The position numbers and the translations under genes are program-made. From NCBI RefSeq assembly GCF_037132785.1, contig NZ_JBAHZZ010000069.1, positions 1 to 38,553 of the forward strand: 38,553 bases of DNA, given 5' to 3'. Numbering within the stretch: the stretch's first letter is position 1; every line of letters starts with the position of its first letter. The notes under the pieces were generated by a model that saw only the letters and a program-made list of their open reading frames with translations, was not told where the DNA came from and made no database searches. Origin of the DNA: Flavicella sp037132785. Its GTDB lineage: Bacteria; Bacteroidota; Bacteroidia; Flavobacteriales; Flavobacteriaceae. This document shows, piece after piece, positions 1 to 8,911 of this stretch.

Positions 1-86
1 TCTCCTCGATTTATCATTTTTATGGCATCCCTTCGTATAATTTCTCTTTCTTGATCGGACACGCTTCGTAAGTCTGTTTTTTCCAT
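1..86 (-). CDS. Transposase N-terminus, IS630-like (partial, cut by window edge)
   Basis: An ATG at 86 on the minus strand opens a frame that runs off the left edge without a stop (28 codons). The peptide begins MEKTDLRSVSDQEREIIRRD and continues with AIKMINRG. This charged helical start resembles the helix-turn-helix N-terminus of IS630-type transposases, which bind the element ends. Only the start is visible, so the family call rests on pattern resemblance and the catalytic DDE part cannot be checked. A HTH regulator is the main alternative. Confidence 0.5.
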   Translation of the reverse strand, partial: MEKTDLRSVSDQEREIIRRDAIKMINRG

Positions 87-474
87 CAATAAAGATACAA
101 AAAAATATATTAATTAAAGAACTATTGGTTCCGGGTTAATATCTGTCTCCTATGAATGGAACTAAAATTAATTCGAGTAATCAAAAATGTGACTTAGGAA
201 AACAGCCCAAAATTCACTAGGTAGTTCAATCAAATTTTCCTTTTCTTTAAAACACTTTATAGATTCCTTGAATTTAAGTTTTTGGGAAATTTGACCTGCT
301 TTCATAACATAGAAACCACATTCAATGAGGTATAAAAAAGACATTGCTACTAGGGTTAACAATACCAGTTATAAAGTATAAAGTTACTATCTTTTAGAAA
401 TTTTCTTTTTCTTCTTACTATTTTTATATATTTTTGGTTGAAAGTGACAATTTCAGCCACATTTCGTCCAATTT
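87..474. other. Intergenic region, no convincing gene
   Basis: These 388 bases separate the edge transposase from the membrane regulator. A minus-strand frame with an ATG at 344 and a stop at 168 could encode 58 residues. It has no recognisable motif, its composition is that of AT-rich spacer, and I do not call it a gene. A TAnnTTTG element at 429-436 is listed separately. No inverted repeat that would mark an IS end was recognised. Confidence 0.5.
429..436 (+). promoter_or_regulatory. Candidate Bacteroidota -7 promoter element
   Basis: TATTTTTG fits the TAnnTTTG -7 consensus of Bacteroidota sigma-ABfr promoters and lies 38 bases before the ATG at 475. No TTG is seen at the expected distance upstream, so this is a half-match in AT-rich DNA and only a candidate. 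Confidence 0.3.
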
Positions 475-2910
475 ATGGAAACTAATAAGCTTCAAAATCA
501 CAAAAAAACGCCTTCTTTAAGAGGGAGAAACACCAAGCGACCTATCTCAGAAAAAAGATATTTTTTTTTAATTTTCCTTTTATTCTCGAACTTCATTTAT
601 TCTCAAAATGATTTATCTGTTGATGACGTTGCTTTTATTTGTGAACACACTAACTTATCCATCGAAAAAAACCTTTTATTAGGCACACGGGCATTTATCC
701 TAGACATAAATGAAACCAAAACAAGTTATACTTTAAACAACTCAAAAGAACAAAAACAACTCGAACAAGCATTCATTCCAATTCAAAAATTTCTAAAAAA
801 CAATTCCAAAGAAATAATTCCTCTCATTTTTAAAGGAACCTATGATGAAAATCAATTACGCCTTTTTTTAAAGAATTACTTTGTTGAAAAAATTTATTTT
901 CAAAATGAAGTTGATTGGCCAAAAATAGCTTCATTAAAAGAAAAAGGAATTCAAATTCTTGCCATTTTTAAATCCGACATAGTTAGTACATCAATTGAAA
1001 GAATACGAAAAGAAAACAAATACAATAATAGATTTTCTTCAGATCCATTGCACAAACTTGTGTTATTTAAATCCAATGCTATCACTGACAGTATACTTCT
1101 AAAAAATTGTTTTGAATTATGGAGAACTACAGGAAAAGCTCCTAATTTCATTGTTGCCCCAAAAATTAAAATATCAAATCTAAAAATCATCACAGATTCA
1201 TTAAACCAGACAAGACGTTTTAGAGGTGTTTTGGAATACAATGGTAAAAGATTGAATAAAATATCTTGGATAAAATCCCCGAAAATCAGTACACCTGCCA
1301 AATTCTCTTTTCCTCTCACCAAATTGAGACTGGTACTTTCTCCTTATAAAAACGGATATAGAATTACTCCCGCAGAAGTAATACATCATGTGAGTCTAAG
1401 TGATGCTCCTCGAATTTTCACTGCCTTTGATGTCATTTTAAAAGACAAGCTTATTTATGATTTTTCTTTTGATAATGAAATTGTAAACAGCATGGAACCT
1501 GAATGGAGCAGAGCTATTTCTAAAGATATTTCATTTGTAAAAGATTCGAAAAGAGGTAATGTTCTATATCTAAACACATTGGACTCGTTTATTGATTATT
1601 CAAAAGAAAACACATTGAATTTTGAAACACCTATAAGTATTTCTGTTTGGGTAAAACCAGACAGTATTCCTCAATTTATGGGAATTCTAGGTTTCGGAAT
1701 GGCTTTCTCCTTCAAACTAAAAAAAGGAAATCCTGATTTTACTACGGCAACCATAAAAGATCATGTAATCAAACATCCACTCAAAATTCATAAATGGCAT
1801 CACTTGGTTGCGATTTACAACCCAAAAACTACCATCGAATTTTACCTTGATGGAAAAATGATTGGAGAATCAAATATTACTGATATAATCCCCTCCAACC
1901 AATCACTTGTAATAGGTAATAATATATGGGGAGAACAATTTTATGGTTCTATCGATGATTTAAAAATATGGGACAGAGGTCTTTCTTCAAAAGAAATTGC
2001 TACTCTATACAATTACAAACCTATCAAAAACACCAATATGTTTTCTGTTTTTATTGGTGTTTTAGGTTTAATCGGATTAGTTGTTCTAGTCATTTACATA
2101 AGAAGAAGACTAATTAAACGTTCAATCTCTACTCCCAAAAAAGCTTCAAAACCTCAAGTAATTCCAACCCACACACAAAATACACTTCGCCTTTTTGGCG
2201 ATTTTGAGATGTACCTTGCTTCAAAAGAAACAACACTTTCATTTTCGCCTTTGCACAAACAACTACTTTCATTTCTAGTTTTAACAACTTTAGAAGACAA
2301 AGAAGGCGTTAATACGAATAAACTTACAGAAACATTTTGGCCAGGAGCTCCAAAACTAAAAGCTAAAGAAAATCGCAATGGAAACATACGAAAGTTAAGA
2401 ATGGTATTGTCAGGAATTGATGGACTAGAAGTAGTTTTCGAAAACAAGAAATGGCGTATTCTAAACAATAGAAAATTAAAAATTGATATTTTCTTCTATA
2501 CAAAACTTAAAGAAAATTTAGAAGCCAATTTGATGAATGATAAATTTTCTTTAGACGAACTAGAAGCTTTTCTTGAATTGGTAAAAAAGGGAAACATCCT
2601 TCAAAATACACAAACTGAATGGACAGATTATTATAAAAACAAAATATCTAATGAAGTAGAAAATCTCTTATCTAAAATTCACAAAGCACAAAATAAAAAC
2701 TTACCTCCACAATTGAATATTAAAATTGCAAAAACAATTCTTTTATTTGACAATCTAAATGAAAATGCTCTTGGAATTTTGATTACTGAATTGGTGTCCT
2801 CTGGAAAGCATGGTTTGGCACAAAACGTTTATACTACTTTTGCGAAAAACTATGAAGCTCTTTATGTCGAATCCTTTGACGTCAAATACCAAAGTTTTAT
2901 TAAAAAATAA
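475..2910 (+). CDS. Membrane-spanning one-component regulator: PI-PLC-like + LamG outside, SARP-like winged helix inside
   Basis: This 811-residue protein has a clear domain order. A charged N-terminus (1-27) precedes a hydrophobic signal segment (28-43). Residues about 47-300 resemble a PI-PLC X-type barrel: H58 in FICEHTN, the strand GTRAFILDI (71-79), FLKNN near 106 and KGIQILAIF (157-165). Residues about 325-513 form a LamG/concanavalin-like domain with ISVWVKP, WHHLVAIY, FYLDGK and GSIDDLKIWDRGL. A single membrane helix spans about 522-542, followed by the stop-transfer run RRRLIKR. The cytoplasmic part starts with a SARP/OmpR-like winged helix (570-662: LRLFGDFEMYL, FWPG, RNGNIRKLRMVL, KKWRI) and ends in a helical BTAD-like region (665-811). 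I infer that it senses an extracellular ligand and regulates transcription directly, with no kinase. The ligand and targets are unknown. The PLC part lacks an obvious second catalytic histidine and may be only a binding module. Confidence 0.75.
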   Translation: METNKLQNHKKTPSLRGRNTKRPISEKRYFFLIFLLFSNFIYSQNDLSVDDVAFICEHTNLSIEKNLLLGTRAFILDINETKTSYTLNNSKEQKQLEQAFIPIQKFLKNNSKEIIPLIFKGTYDENQLRLFLKNYFVEKIYFQNEVDWPKIASLKEKGIQILAIFKSDIVSTSIERIRKENKYNNRFSSDPLHKLVLFKSNAITDSILLKNCFELWRTTGKAPNFIVAPKIKISNLKIITDSLNQTRRFRGVLEYNGKRLNKISWIKSPKISTPAKFSFPLTKLRLVLSPYKNGYRITPAEVIHHVSLSDAPRIFTAFDVILKDKLIYDFSFDNEIVNSMEPEWSRAISKDISFVKDSKRGNVLYLNTLDSFIDYSKENTLNFETPISISVWVKPDSIPQFMGILGFGMAFSFKLKKGNPDFTTATIKDHVIKHPLKIHKWHHLVAIYNPKTTIEFYLDGKMIGESNITDIIPSNQSLVIGNNIWGEQFYGSIDDLKIWDRGLSSKEIATLYNYKPIKNTNMFSVFIGVLGLIGLVVLVIYIRRRLIKRSISTPKKASKPQVIPTHTQNTLRLFGDFEMYLASKETTLSFSPLHKQLLSFLVLTTLEDKEGVNTNKLTETFWPGAPKLKAKENRNGNIRKLRMVLSGIDGLEVVFENKKWRILNNRKLKIDIFFYTKLKENLEANLMNDKFSLDELEAFLELVKKGNILQNTQTEWTDYYKNKISNEVENLLSKIHKAQNKNLPPQLNIKIAKTILLFDNLNENALGILITELVSSGKHGLAQNVYTTFAKNYEALYVESFDVKYQSFIKK

Positions 2911-3035
2911 TCTCCAAAAACTACAATTGGGATTAATTTTGCAAATAAAATTAAGTCGTTCACCCATTTGCTCACCTATTTAGACCTCATATCCACTTAT
3001 CTTTAGCTTTTTATAAAAACTAAATACAGATACCC

Positions 3036-4436
3036 ATGAACTCTAACAGAAGAGATTTTTTAAAAAAAACATCCATTGCAGGAGCTGGTTTGGCTCTATT
3101 ACCAAATTTTTTGAGTGCAAGTAACTTCAATACTTCATCTACGGCATTTAGATCTAAATATATGGGAGGTTTTGTTGCTCCCAAATTAGAAACTGTCCGT
3201 TGTGCCTTTATTGGTGTTGGAGCTAGAGGATCTGGACAAGCCTCAAGAATAGCTTCTATAGAAGGAACAGAAGTAATAGCTATTAGTGATTTATATGAAG
3301 ATCTAGCTACTAAAACAGCTAAGAAATGTAAAGAAAAAGGAAACGGACAACGTCATAAAGACATTACTATATATACTGGTGGCGAGAATGATTGGAAAAA
3401 AATGCTAATAAAAGAAAAACCCGATGTTGTTTTTATTTGTACTCCTTGGAAAACCCATGCTCCAATGTCAATTGAAACAATGAAAAAAGGAGCACATGCA
3501 TTTGTTGAAGTTCCTATTGCTGTAACTCTTGAAGAAATGTGGGACATAGTAAAAACGTCTGAAAACACACAGAAACATTGTATGATGATGGAAAACGTAA
3601 ATTACGGGCGTGAGGAATTGCTATACCTTAATATGTGTAGAAAAGGAGTTATTGGAGAGCTACTTCATGGAGAGGCTGCTTATATACATGAATTAAGAGG
3701 TCAAATGAAACAAGTTGAACGAGGAACAGGATCATGGCGAACATCACAATATGCAAATAGAGATGGAAACCTATATCCTACACATGGACTAGGTCCTATT
3801 GCTCAATATATGAATTTAGCAAGAGGAGAAGATAATTTTGAACGCATAGTTTCTTTATCATCACCAGCAAAAGGGAGAGAGTTATATGCAAAAAATAATT
3901 TTGGAAAAGACCATAAATGGAATCAATTGGACTTTAAGGGAGGAGACATAAATACTTCTATCATAAAAACTACAATGGGTCGTACAATTATGGTACAGTG
4001 GGATGAAACAAGTCCACGTCCATATTCAAGACACAACCTTATACAAGGAACAAAAGGAACTTTAACTGGATTTCCAACTAGAATAGCACTAGAAGGAGGT
4101 GTTGAAGGAGCAACTAAAGGACATCATCAATGGGCTCAAGGAGATCAATTAAAAGAAATTTTTGAAAAATATGAACACCCATTATACAAACGTCTAGGTG
4201 AAATATCTAAGAAAAACGGAGGACATGGAGGTATGGATTACATGATGTGTTACAGAATCATTGAATGTCTAAGAAGTGGATTGCCTCTGGATCAAAACGT
4301 ATACGAGGGCTGTTTTTGGAGTTCGGTAAGTCCTTTAAGCGAAGTTTCAGTTGCAGAACATGGAAGTTCACAAAAATTTCCTGATTTCACAAAAGGAGAT
4401 TGGAAAACAACAAAACCTTTAGATATTGTTAATTAA
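3036..4436 (+). CDS. GH109-type glycosidase (Gfo/Idh/MocA fold), Tat-exported
   Basis: This 466-residue protein starts with a twin-arginine signal (NRRDFLKKTSIAGAGLALL), so it is probably exported folded with its cofactor bound. A Rossmann fold follows, with FIGVGARGSG at 58-67, then the Gfo/Idh/MocA motifs EVPIAVT (158-164) and ENVNYGRE (186-193), and GNLYPTHGLGP (244-254). This set, including the Tyr/His pair in the last motif, matches GH109 enzymes. The characterised members, such as the Elizabethkingia enzyme, remove alpha-N-acetylgalactosamine using tightly bound NAD. Exact substrate cannot be read from sequence, because related flavobacterial Gfo/Idh/MocA proteins have other sugar roles. 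It lies 125 bp after the LamG regulator on the same strand and could be its target. A TATCTTTA sequence at 2998-3005 is a near-consensus promoter element. Confidence 0.8.
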   Translation: MNSNRRDFLKKTSIAGAGLALLPNFLSASNFNTSSTAFRSKYMGGFVAPKLETVRCAFIGVGARGSGQASRIASIEGTEVIAISDLYEDLATKTAKKCKEKGNGQRHKDITIYTGGENDWKKMLIKEKPDVVFICTPWKTHAPMSIETMKKGAHAFVEVPIAVTLEEMWDIVKTSENTQKHCMMMENVNYGREELLYLNMCRKGVIGELLHGEAAYIHELRGQMKQVERGTGSWRTSQYANRDGNLYPTHGLGPIAQYMNLARGEDNFERIVSLSSPAKGRELYAKNNFGKDHKWNQLDFKGGDINTSIIKTTMGRTIMVQWDETSPRPYSRHNLIQGTKGTLTGFPTRIALEGGVEGATKGHHQWAQGDQLKEIFEKYEHPLYKRLGEISKKNGGHGGMDYMMCYRIIECLRSGLPLDQNVYEGCFWSSVSPLSEVSVAEHGSSQKFPDFTKGDWKTTKPLDIVN

Positions 4437-4528
4437 AATTAAAAAAAGAGAATGAGTTTTAAGACTCAAAAATTACTTTTTTGAATTTCAGACAAACAAC
4501 CTCGAGATAAAACCTCCAGAAATTCTCT

Positions 4529-4590
4529 ATTTTAAAACAATAAAAAGCCATTTCGATTTTAATTGAAATGGCTTTTTATTGTTTTAAAAT
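4529..4590. terminator. Perfect 26-bp hairpin, bidirectional terminator
   Basis: The arms at 4529-4554 and 4565-4590 are perfect reverse complements of 26 bases around a 10-base loop. The GC-rich core is AAAGCCATTTC/GAAATGGCTTT, and the outer part is A/T tracts that supply a U-run in either direction. It lies between the convergent GH109 gene and coxA, ending four bases from the coxA stop, so it can end both transcripts. Confidence 0.85.
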
Positions 4591-4594
4591 AGTA

Positions 4595-6346
4595 TTAATA
4601 TTCCTCTTCTCCCTCTTTTAGAGGTACATCTTGCATAACAAAATCCACATCATATCCAGGTTTACTGTAATCATATGCCCAACGCTCAACAGTTGGTATT
4701 TTCCCTGGCCAATTTCCATGTATACTTTCAACAGGAGTAGTCCATTCTAAGGTTGTAGATTTCCAAGGATTTTGTACAGCTGTTTTTCCTTTGTAAATAC
4801 TCATGAAAAAGTTAACTAAGAAAATAATTTGTGCGGCACCTCCTAAGATAGCAAATAAGGTAATTACAATATTCACATCTGATAAATCATCGAACAATGG
4901 GAATGCTGTATTTGTATAATATCTACGAGGTAAACCAGCCAATCCGATAAAATGCATTGGAAAAAACACACCATATGCAGCAATTGCAGTAATCCAGAAA
5001 TGCCAGTATCCTAATGTTTTGTCCATCATTTTACCATACATTTTAGGAAACCAATGATAAACACCTGCAAACATACCGTAAATGGCAGAAACACCCATTA
5101 CTAAATGGAAATGCGCAACTACAAAATAAGTATCGTGTACATTGATATCCAAAGCACTATCTCCTAATACTAATCCTGTCAACCCTCCTGTCACAAAAGT
5201 AGAAACCAAACCTATGGAAAACAACATAGCCGGATTCATTTGTAAATTCCCTTTCCAAAGAGTTGTGATGAGATTAAATGCTTTTACCGCTGACGGAATC
5301 GCAATTAATAAAGTTGTAAATGTAAAAACAGAACCTAAAAATGGGTTCATTCCAGAAACAAACATATGGTGACCCCACACAATTGTAGACAAGAATGCGA
5401 TTGCCATAATAGAACCAATCATTGCACGATACCCGAAAATTGGTTTACGCGAATTGGTAGCAATTACTTCAGATGCAATTCCTAATGCTGGCAACAATAC
5501 AATATAAACTTCAGGATGTCCTAAAAACCAAAATAAATGTTCAAATAAAACAGGTGAACCTCCTTGGTAATGTAAAACTTCTCCACTTATAAAAATATCC
5601 GATAAATAAAATGATGTTCCAAAACTTCTATCAAAAATTAATAGTAATGCTGCAGACAATAATACAGGGAAAGAAACTACACCGATAATCGCCGTGATAA
5701 AGAATGCCCACATTGTAAGTGGCAATCTTGTCATTTTCATTCCTTTTGTTCTTAAATTTAAAATCGTAACGATATAATTCAAAGATCCAATCAATGAAGA
5801 GGCAACAAAAATAGCCATAGATACTAACCATAATGTCATTCCCATTCCTGATCCAGGAATTGCTTGAGGTAAAGCAGATAATGGAGGGTATATAGTCCAT
5901 CCAGCAGAAGCAGGTCCAGCTTCAACAAATAAAGAAACAACCATAATCACACTTGAAATAAAGAACAACCAGTAAGAAATCATATTCATGAATCCTGATG
6001 CCATATCACGAGCACCAATTTGCAATGGAATCAATAAGTTACTAAAAGTACCACTTAATCCAGCTGTTAACACAAAGAATACCATAATTGTACCATGAAT
6101 AGTAACCAATGCTAAATACATATCAGGATCCATAATTCCATCTGTCTGATGGCTTCCTAAGAATGCTTCAACGATAGAAAAAGAATGATCCGGCCATGCA
6201 ATTTGCAAACGGAATAACATTGACATAAGAACTCCAATTACCCCCATAATAATTCCGGTAATCAAGAACTGCTTAGAAATCATTTTGTGATCTTGACTAA
6301 AAATATATTTAGTTACAAAAGTTTCTTTATTATGATGTTCTGACAT
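4595..6346 (-). CDS. coxA: Cytochrome c oxidase subunit I (aa3 type)
   Basis: This is the catalytic subunit of the terminal oxidase, which reduces oxygen to water and pumps protons across the inner membrane. It has 583 residues and about twelve membrane helices. Visible ligands are H84 (low-spin heme, IHGTIMVFF), H277 and Y281 of HPEVY, H326-H327 (CuB), and H412 and H414 in HDTYFVVAHFH (heme a3 and heme a). E279 of HPEVY, D114 with N121 (D channel) and K355 in PSAVKAF (K channel) mark an A1-type proton-pumping oxidase. It is the last gene of the act-cox operon, 46 bases after coxB, and ends at the strong hairpin. Subunits III and IV are not in this window. The call is secure. Confidence 0.97.
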   Translation of the reverse strand: MSEHHNKETFVTKYIFSQDHKMISKQFLITGIIMGVIGVLMSMLFRLQIAWPDHSFSIVEAFLGSHQTDGIMDPDMYLALVTIHGTIMVFFVLTAGLSGTFSNLLIPLQIGARDMASGFMNMISYWLFFISSVIMVVSLFVEAGPASAGWTIYPPLSALPQAIPGSGMGMTLWLVSMAIFVASSLIGSLNYIVTILNLRTKGMKMTRLPLTMWAFFITAIIGVVSFPVLLSAALLLIFDRSFGTSFYLSDIFISGEVLHYQGGSPVLFEHLFWFLGHPEVYIVLLPALGIASEVIATNSRKPIFGYRAMIGSIMAIAFLSTIVWGHHMFVSGMNPFLGSVFTFTTLLIAIPSAVKAFNLITTLWKGNLQMNPAMLFSIGLVSTFVTGGLTGLVLGDSALDINVHDTYFVVAHFHLVMGVSAIYGMFAGVYHWFPKMYGKMMDKTLGYWHFWITAIAAYGVFFPMHFIGLAGLPRRYYTNTAFPLFDDLSDVNIVITLFAILGGAAQIIFLVNFFMSIYKGKTAVQNPWKSTTLEWTTPVESIHGNWPGKIPTVERWAYDYSKPGYDVDFVMQDVPLKEGEEEY

Positions 6347-6392
6347 ATTTTTATTTTTTTTATTCTCATCTGAGAATGAAAATGTTTATCCT

Positions 6393-7469
6393 TTAAGATT
6401 CATTATTTACTACTTCAGTAAGTGTTTTTTGTTGGCTCAACCAGCTATAAAAATCAGCTTCTTCTTCAACAATAATTTTCATTTGCATATTATAGTGAGA
6501 TGCCCCACAAATTTTATTACATAATAATAAGTAATCAAATTCATAAGGTTCTTCACCTTTTTCTTTTCTAACTTTATTAACACGAGCAACCTTACGAATG
6601 GTTTCTTCATTAGCTCTCATTTCTTCAGTAGTAAATTTAGGAGTAAATCCAAATTCTGTAACCATTCCAGGTACACAATTCATTTGAGCTCTAAAGTGAG
6701 GCATATAAGCAGAATGCAATACATCTTGAGAACGGAATTTAAATATAATTTTATGTCCTTTAGGTAAATGTAATTCTCTTACAGGTATATCATCAGCTGA
6801 ATTCGGGTCTGACATATCAACCCCCATGGTATTGATACCTTTAATATTTCTAACATTTCCGCGTCCTAAAGTATTATCGGCACCTGCATATCGAGCTTCC
6901 CATTGGAATTGTTTAGCATATATTTCAATCACGATTGGATTTTCTGCATTTGACAAATCCATAATATTGTTCCAAGCATACAAACCATAACCAATTAACA
7001 ATGTTAGAACTATCGTTGGTACCGTAGTCCAAATCACTTCTAGCTTATGACTATCTGCATAAAAAAAGGCTTTTCTATTGTTGATACCTCTATATTTAAA
7101 AGAAAAGTAAAATAACAATCCTTGAATTATAAATTGTACAATTCCGATTAATATAAAAGTTATTAAAAATAAATTATCATCATGTTCTCCTTCAATAGAA
7201 GCAGATTCTGGTAACATTAAATCATTCAAGAAGAACAAACAATAGCCCATTAAAAGATAAAACCCAATTAAAAAGACTAAAAACAACTTTCCGTGGATGT
7301 CATTATCCTTCTCGGTTGCGACAGGGTTTTCATCAATTTTTGAAATTGCAGAAACCTCTTCGTTTTTATCGTTTCTTAAAATAACCTTCCTGTAATTTGC
7401 CAATTTATTCAATTGCCAAATCCCTAAAGCTACTGCAACAGCTAAAAAGATGTAAAATAAAGCTAGCAT
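6393..7469 (-). CDS. coxB: Cytochrome c oxidase subunit II (CuA subunit)
   Basis: Subunit II receives electrons from cytochrome c or complex III and passes them through the binuclear CuA centre to subunit I. The 358-residue protein has an extra N-terminal membrane helix (1-20) and two more (about 60-82 and 100-125), then a periplasmic cupredoxin domain. CuA ligands are H252 (VLHSAYMPHFR), C317, C321, H325 and M328 in CNKICGASHYNM. The middle position of the CxExC motif, where glutamate gives a backbone ligand in well-studied enzymes, is lysine here (K319). There is no fused C-terminal cytochrome c domain, in keeping with direct electron delivery from the ActA/ActE hemes. It sits 37 bases after actF. 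Confidence 0.96.
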   Translation of the reverse strand: MLALFYIFLAVAVALGIWQLNKLANYRKVILRNDKNEEVSAISKIDENPVATEKDNDIHGKLFLVFLIGFYLLMGYCLFFLNDLMLPESASIEGEHDDNLFLITFILIGIVQFIIQGLLFYFSFKYRGINNRKAFFYADSHKLEVIWTTVPTIVLTLLIGYGLYAWNNIMDLSNAENPIVIEIYAKQFQWEARYAGADNTLGRGNVRNIKGINTMGVDMSDPNSADDIPVRELHLPKGHKIIFKFRSQDVLHSAYMPHFRAQMNCVPGMVTEFGFTPKFTTEEMRANEETIRKVARVNKVRKEKGEEPYEFDYLLLCNKICGASHYNMQMKIIVEEEADFYSWLSQQKTLTEVVNNES

Positions 7470-7506
7470 AAATTTGATTTATTTATAATTGTTAGTTAAT
7501 GAAATA

Positions 7507-8898
7507 TTAGTAGTGAAATTTTTCACTTTCTTTTAAGAAAGGATTTCCTTTAGCTAATAATGGTGCTTTAGCGATTGATGAAAAAACAGAGTAAATAAAC
7601 AATCCTAAAAAGAATACTATTGCACTAATTTCAGGAATTCCAAAAAACCATTCACCTCCAACCGTTGCAGGCATAATCATAATAAAAACATCTGTATAAT
7701 GTCCTAACAATACAACCAAACCAGTTCCGATGACAATATTTGGAATTCTTTTATAATCACTGTTGATTAATAATAATATAGGGAAAACGAAATTCATAGG
7801 AATCATTATCAAAAATGGAAGTTTATACTCCTCAAATCTTTGAATAAAATAGGTGGTTTCCTCAGGCATATTTGCATACCAAATCAACATAAATTGAGAA
7901 AACCATAAATAGGTCCAGAAAATACTAAATCCAAACATATATTTAGCCAAATCATGTATATGGCTATCATTTACATATTCTAAATGACCTTTAGATTTTA
8001 AATAAATTGTAACCATTGCAATAACAGTAACAGCTGAAACCATAAAGGTTGCTAAAATATACCATGCAAATAAAGAACTAAACCAGTGAGGATCCAAAGA
8101 CATAATCCAATCCCAAGACATCATAGATTCCGTAACTAAGAAGAATCCTAAAAATGCCACAGACATTTTAAAATTCTTATTATAACTAACTAAATTAGTC
8201 TCATTATCTTCAGCCAACGAAGCCTTTCTTGACAGATGTCTATATAAATTCCAACCTGTAATATAAACAATGGATCTTATTGTCCAACCTGGTATATTTA
8301 ACCACCAACTTTTCCCTTCAATAAGTGCATCATAGTTGTCAGATGTAGGGTCTACGGTTCCAGGCTCCATCCATATAAATAAGTGGTGTACGTGTGCTGA
8401 GCCTAAAAGCAAAATAATTAACAAGATAATTGTTACTGGTAATAAATTTCCCGTAATACCTTCCATTACTCTATAAAGTACAATAGGCCAACCAGCTTGT
8501 GAAACTCTTTGAATCGCATAAAAGGCCAAAACTAAAAGTGTTATTCCAAAGAAAAAGAAACAAGCAACATAGAACGCAGCCCAGGGTCTATTTTTCAATT
8601 GATGATACACGTGTTCAGCATGACTATCTCCATGATCTTTTTCTCCATCAGCTACAACTTCATGAGTTCCCTCTGAATGTCCGTGAGCCTCTTGTTTGGT
8701 TTCATCATGATGCGATACTACATTTTTGTCGTGAGCACCTTGCGCATTTTCTTCATGGTGTAAATGTTCTTTTACTTCTTCAATTGAACTTGGCGTTGTT
8801 AAAAAACCCGAGATTACTCCCACAGCCCCTAACACCATTAATGCCAATGCAATTGTTTTTAATTTTCCTGAAAACTGATACATATATTTCGAATTCAA
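7507..8898 (-). CDS. actF: Alternative complex III subunit ActF (membrane quinol oxidase subunit)
   Basis: ActF is one of the two large polytopic subunits of alternative complex III, which oxidises menaquinol and feeds electrons to cytochrome oxidase. The 463-residue protein has an N-terminal membrane helix (about 13-33), a hydrophilic histidine-rich stretch (45-99, 13 His with many Asp/Glu), and about nine further helices. Sequences such as FWTYLWFSQFMLIWYANMP and the MSWDWIMSLDPHWFS stretch are typical of the ActF/NrfD-like fold. The His-rich insert is unusual (see findings). It lies 13 bases downstream of actE in the act-cox operon. Confidence 0.93.
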   Translation of the reverse strand: MNSKYMYQFSGKLKTIALALMVLGAVGVISGFLTTPSSIEEVKEHLHHEENAQGAHDKNVVSHHDETKQEAHGHSEGTHEVVADGEKDHGDSHAEHVYHQLKNRPWAAFYVACFFFFGITLLVLAFYAIQRVSQAGWPIVLYRVMEGITGNLLPVTIILLIILLLGSAHVHHLFIWMEPGTVDPTSDNYDALIEGKSWWLNIPGWTIRSIVYITGWNLYRHLSRKASLAEDNETNLVSYNKNFKMSVAFLGFFLVTESMMSWDWIMSLDPHWFSSLFAWYILATFMVSAVTVIAMVTIYLKSKGHLEYVNDSHIHDLAKYMFGFSIFWTYLWFSQFMLIWYANMPEETTYFIQRFEEYKLPFLIMIPMNFVFPILLLINSDYKRIPNIVIGTGLVVLLGHYTDVFIMIMPATVGGEWFFGIPEISAIVFFLGLFIYSVFSSIAKAPLLAKGNPFLKESEKFHY

Positions 8899-8911
8899 TC
8901 TTTATTAAAGA

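Noticed and set aside
168..362. A 64-codon open frame on the minus strand
   Set aside because: It needs a TTG for its full length, has no motif, no promoter and AT-driven composition; it is probably chance.
951..1322. A 123-codon frame antisense to the LamG regulator gene
   Set aside because: It lies wholly inside a gene with well-supported domains and its peptide has no family resemblance.
6484..6520. Lysine in place of the CuA glutamate (CNKIC) as evidence of a dead CuA site
   Set aside because: That residue binds copper through its backbone carbonyl; both Cys, the His and the Met are kept, so the site should still form.
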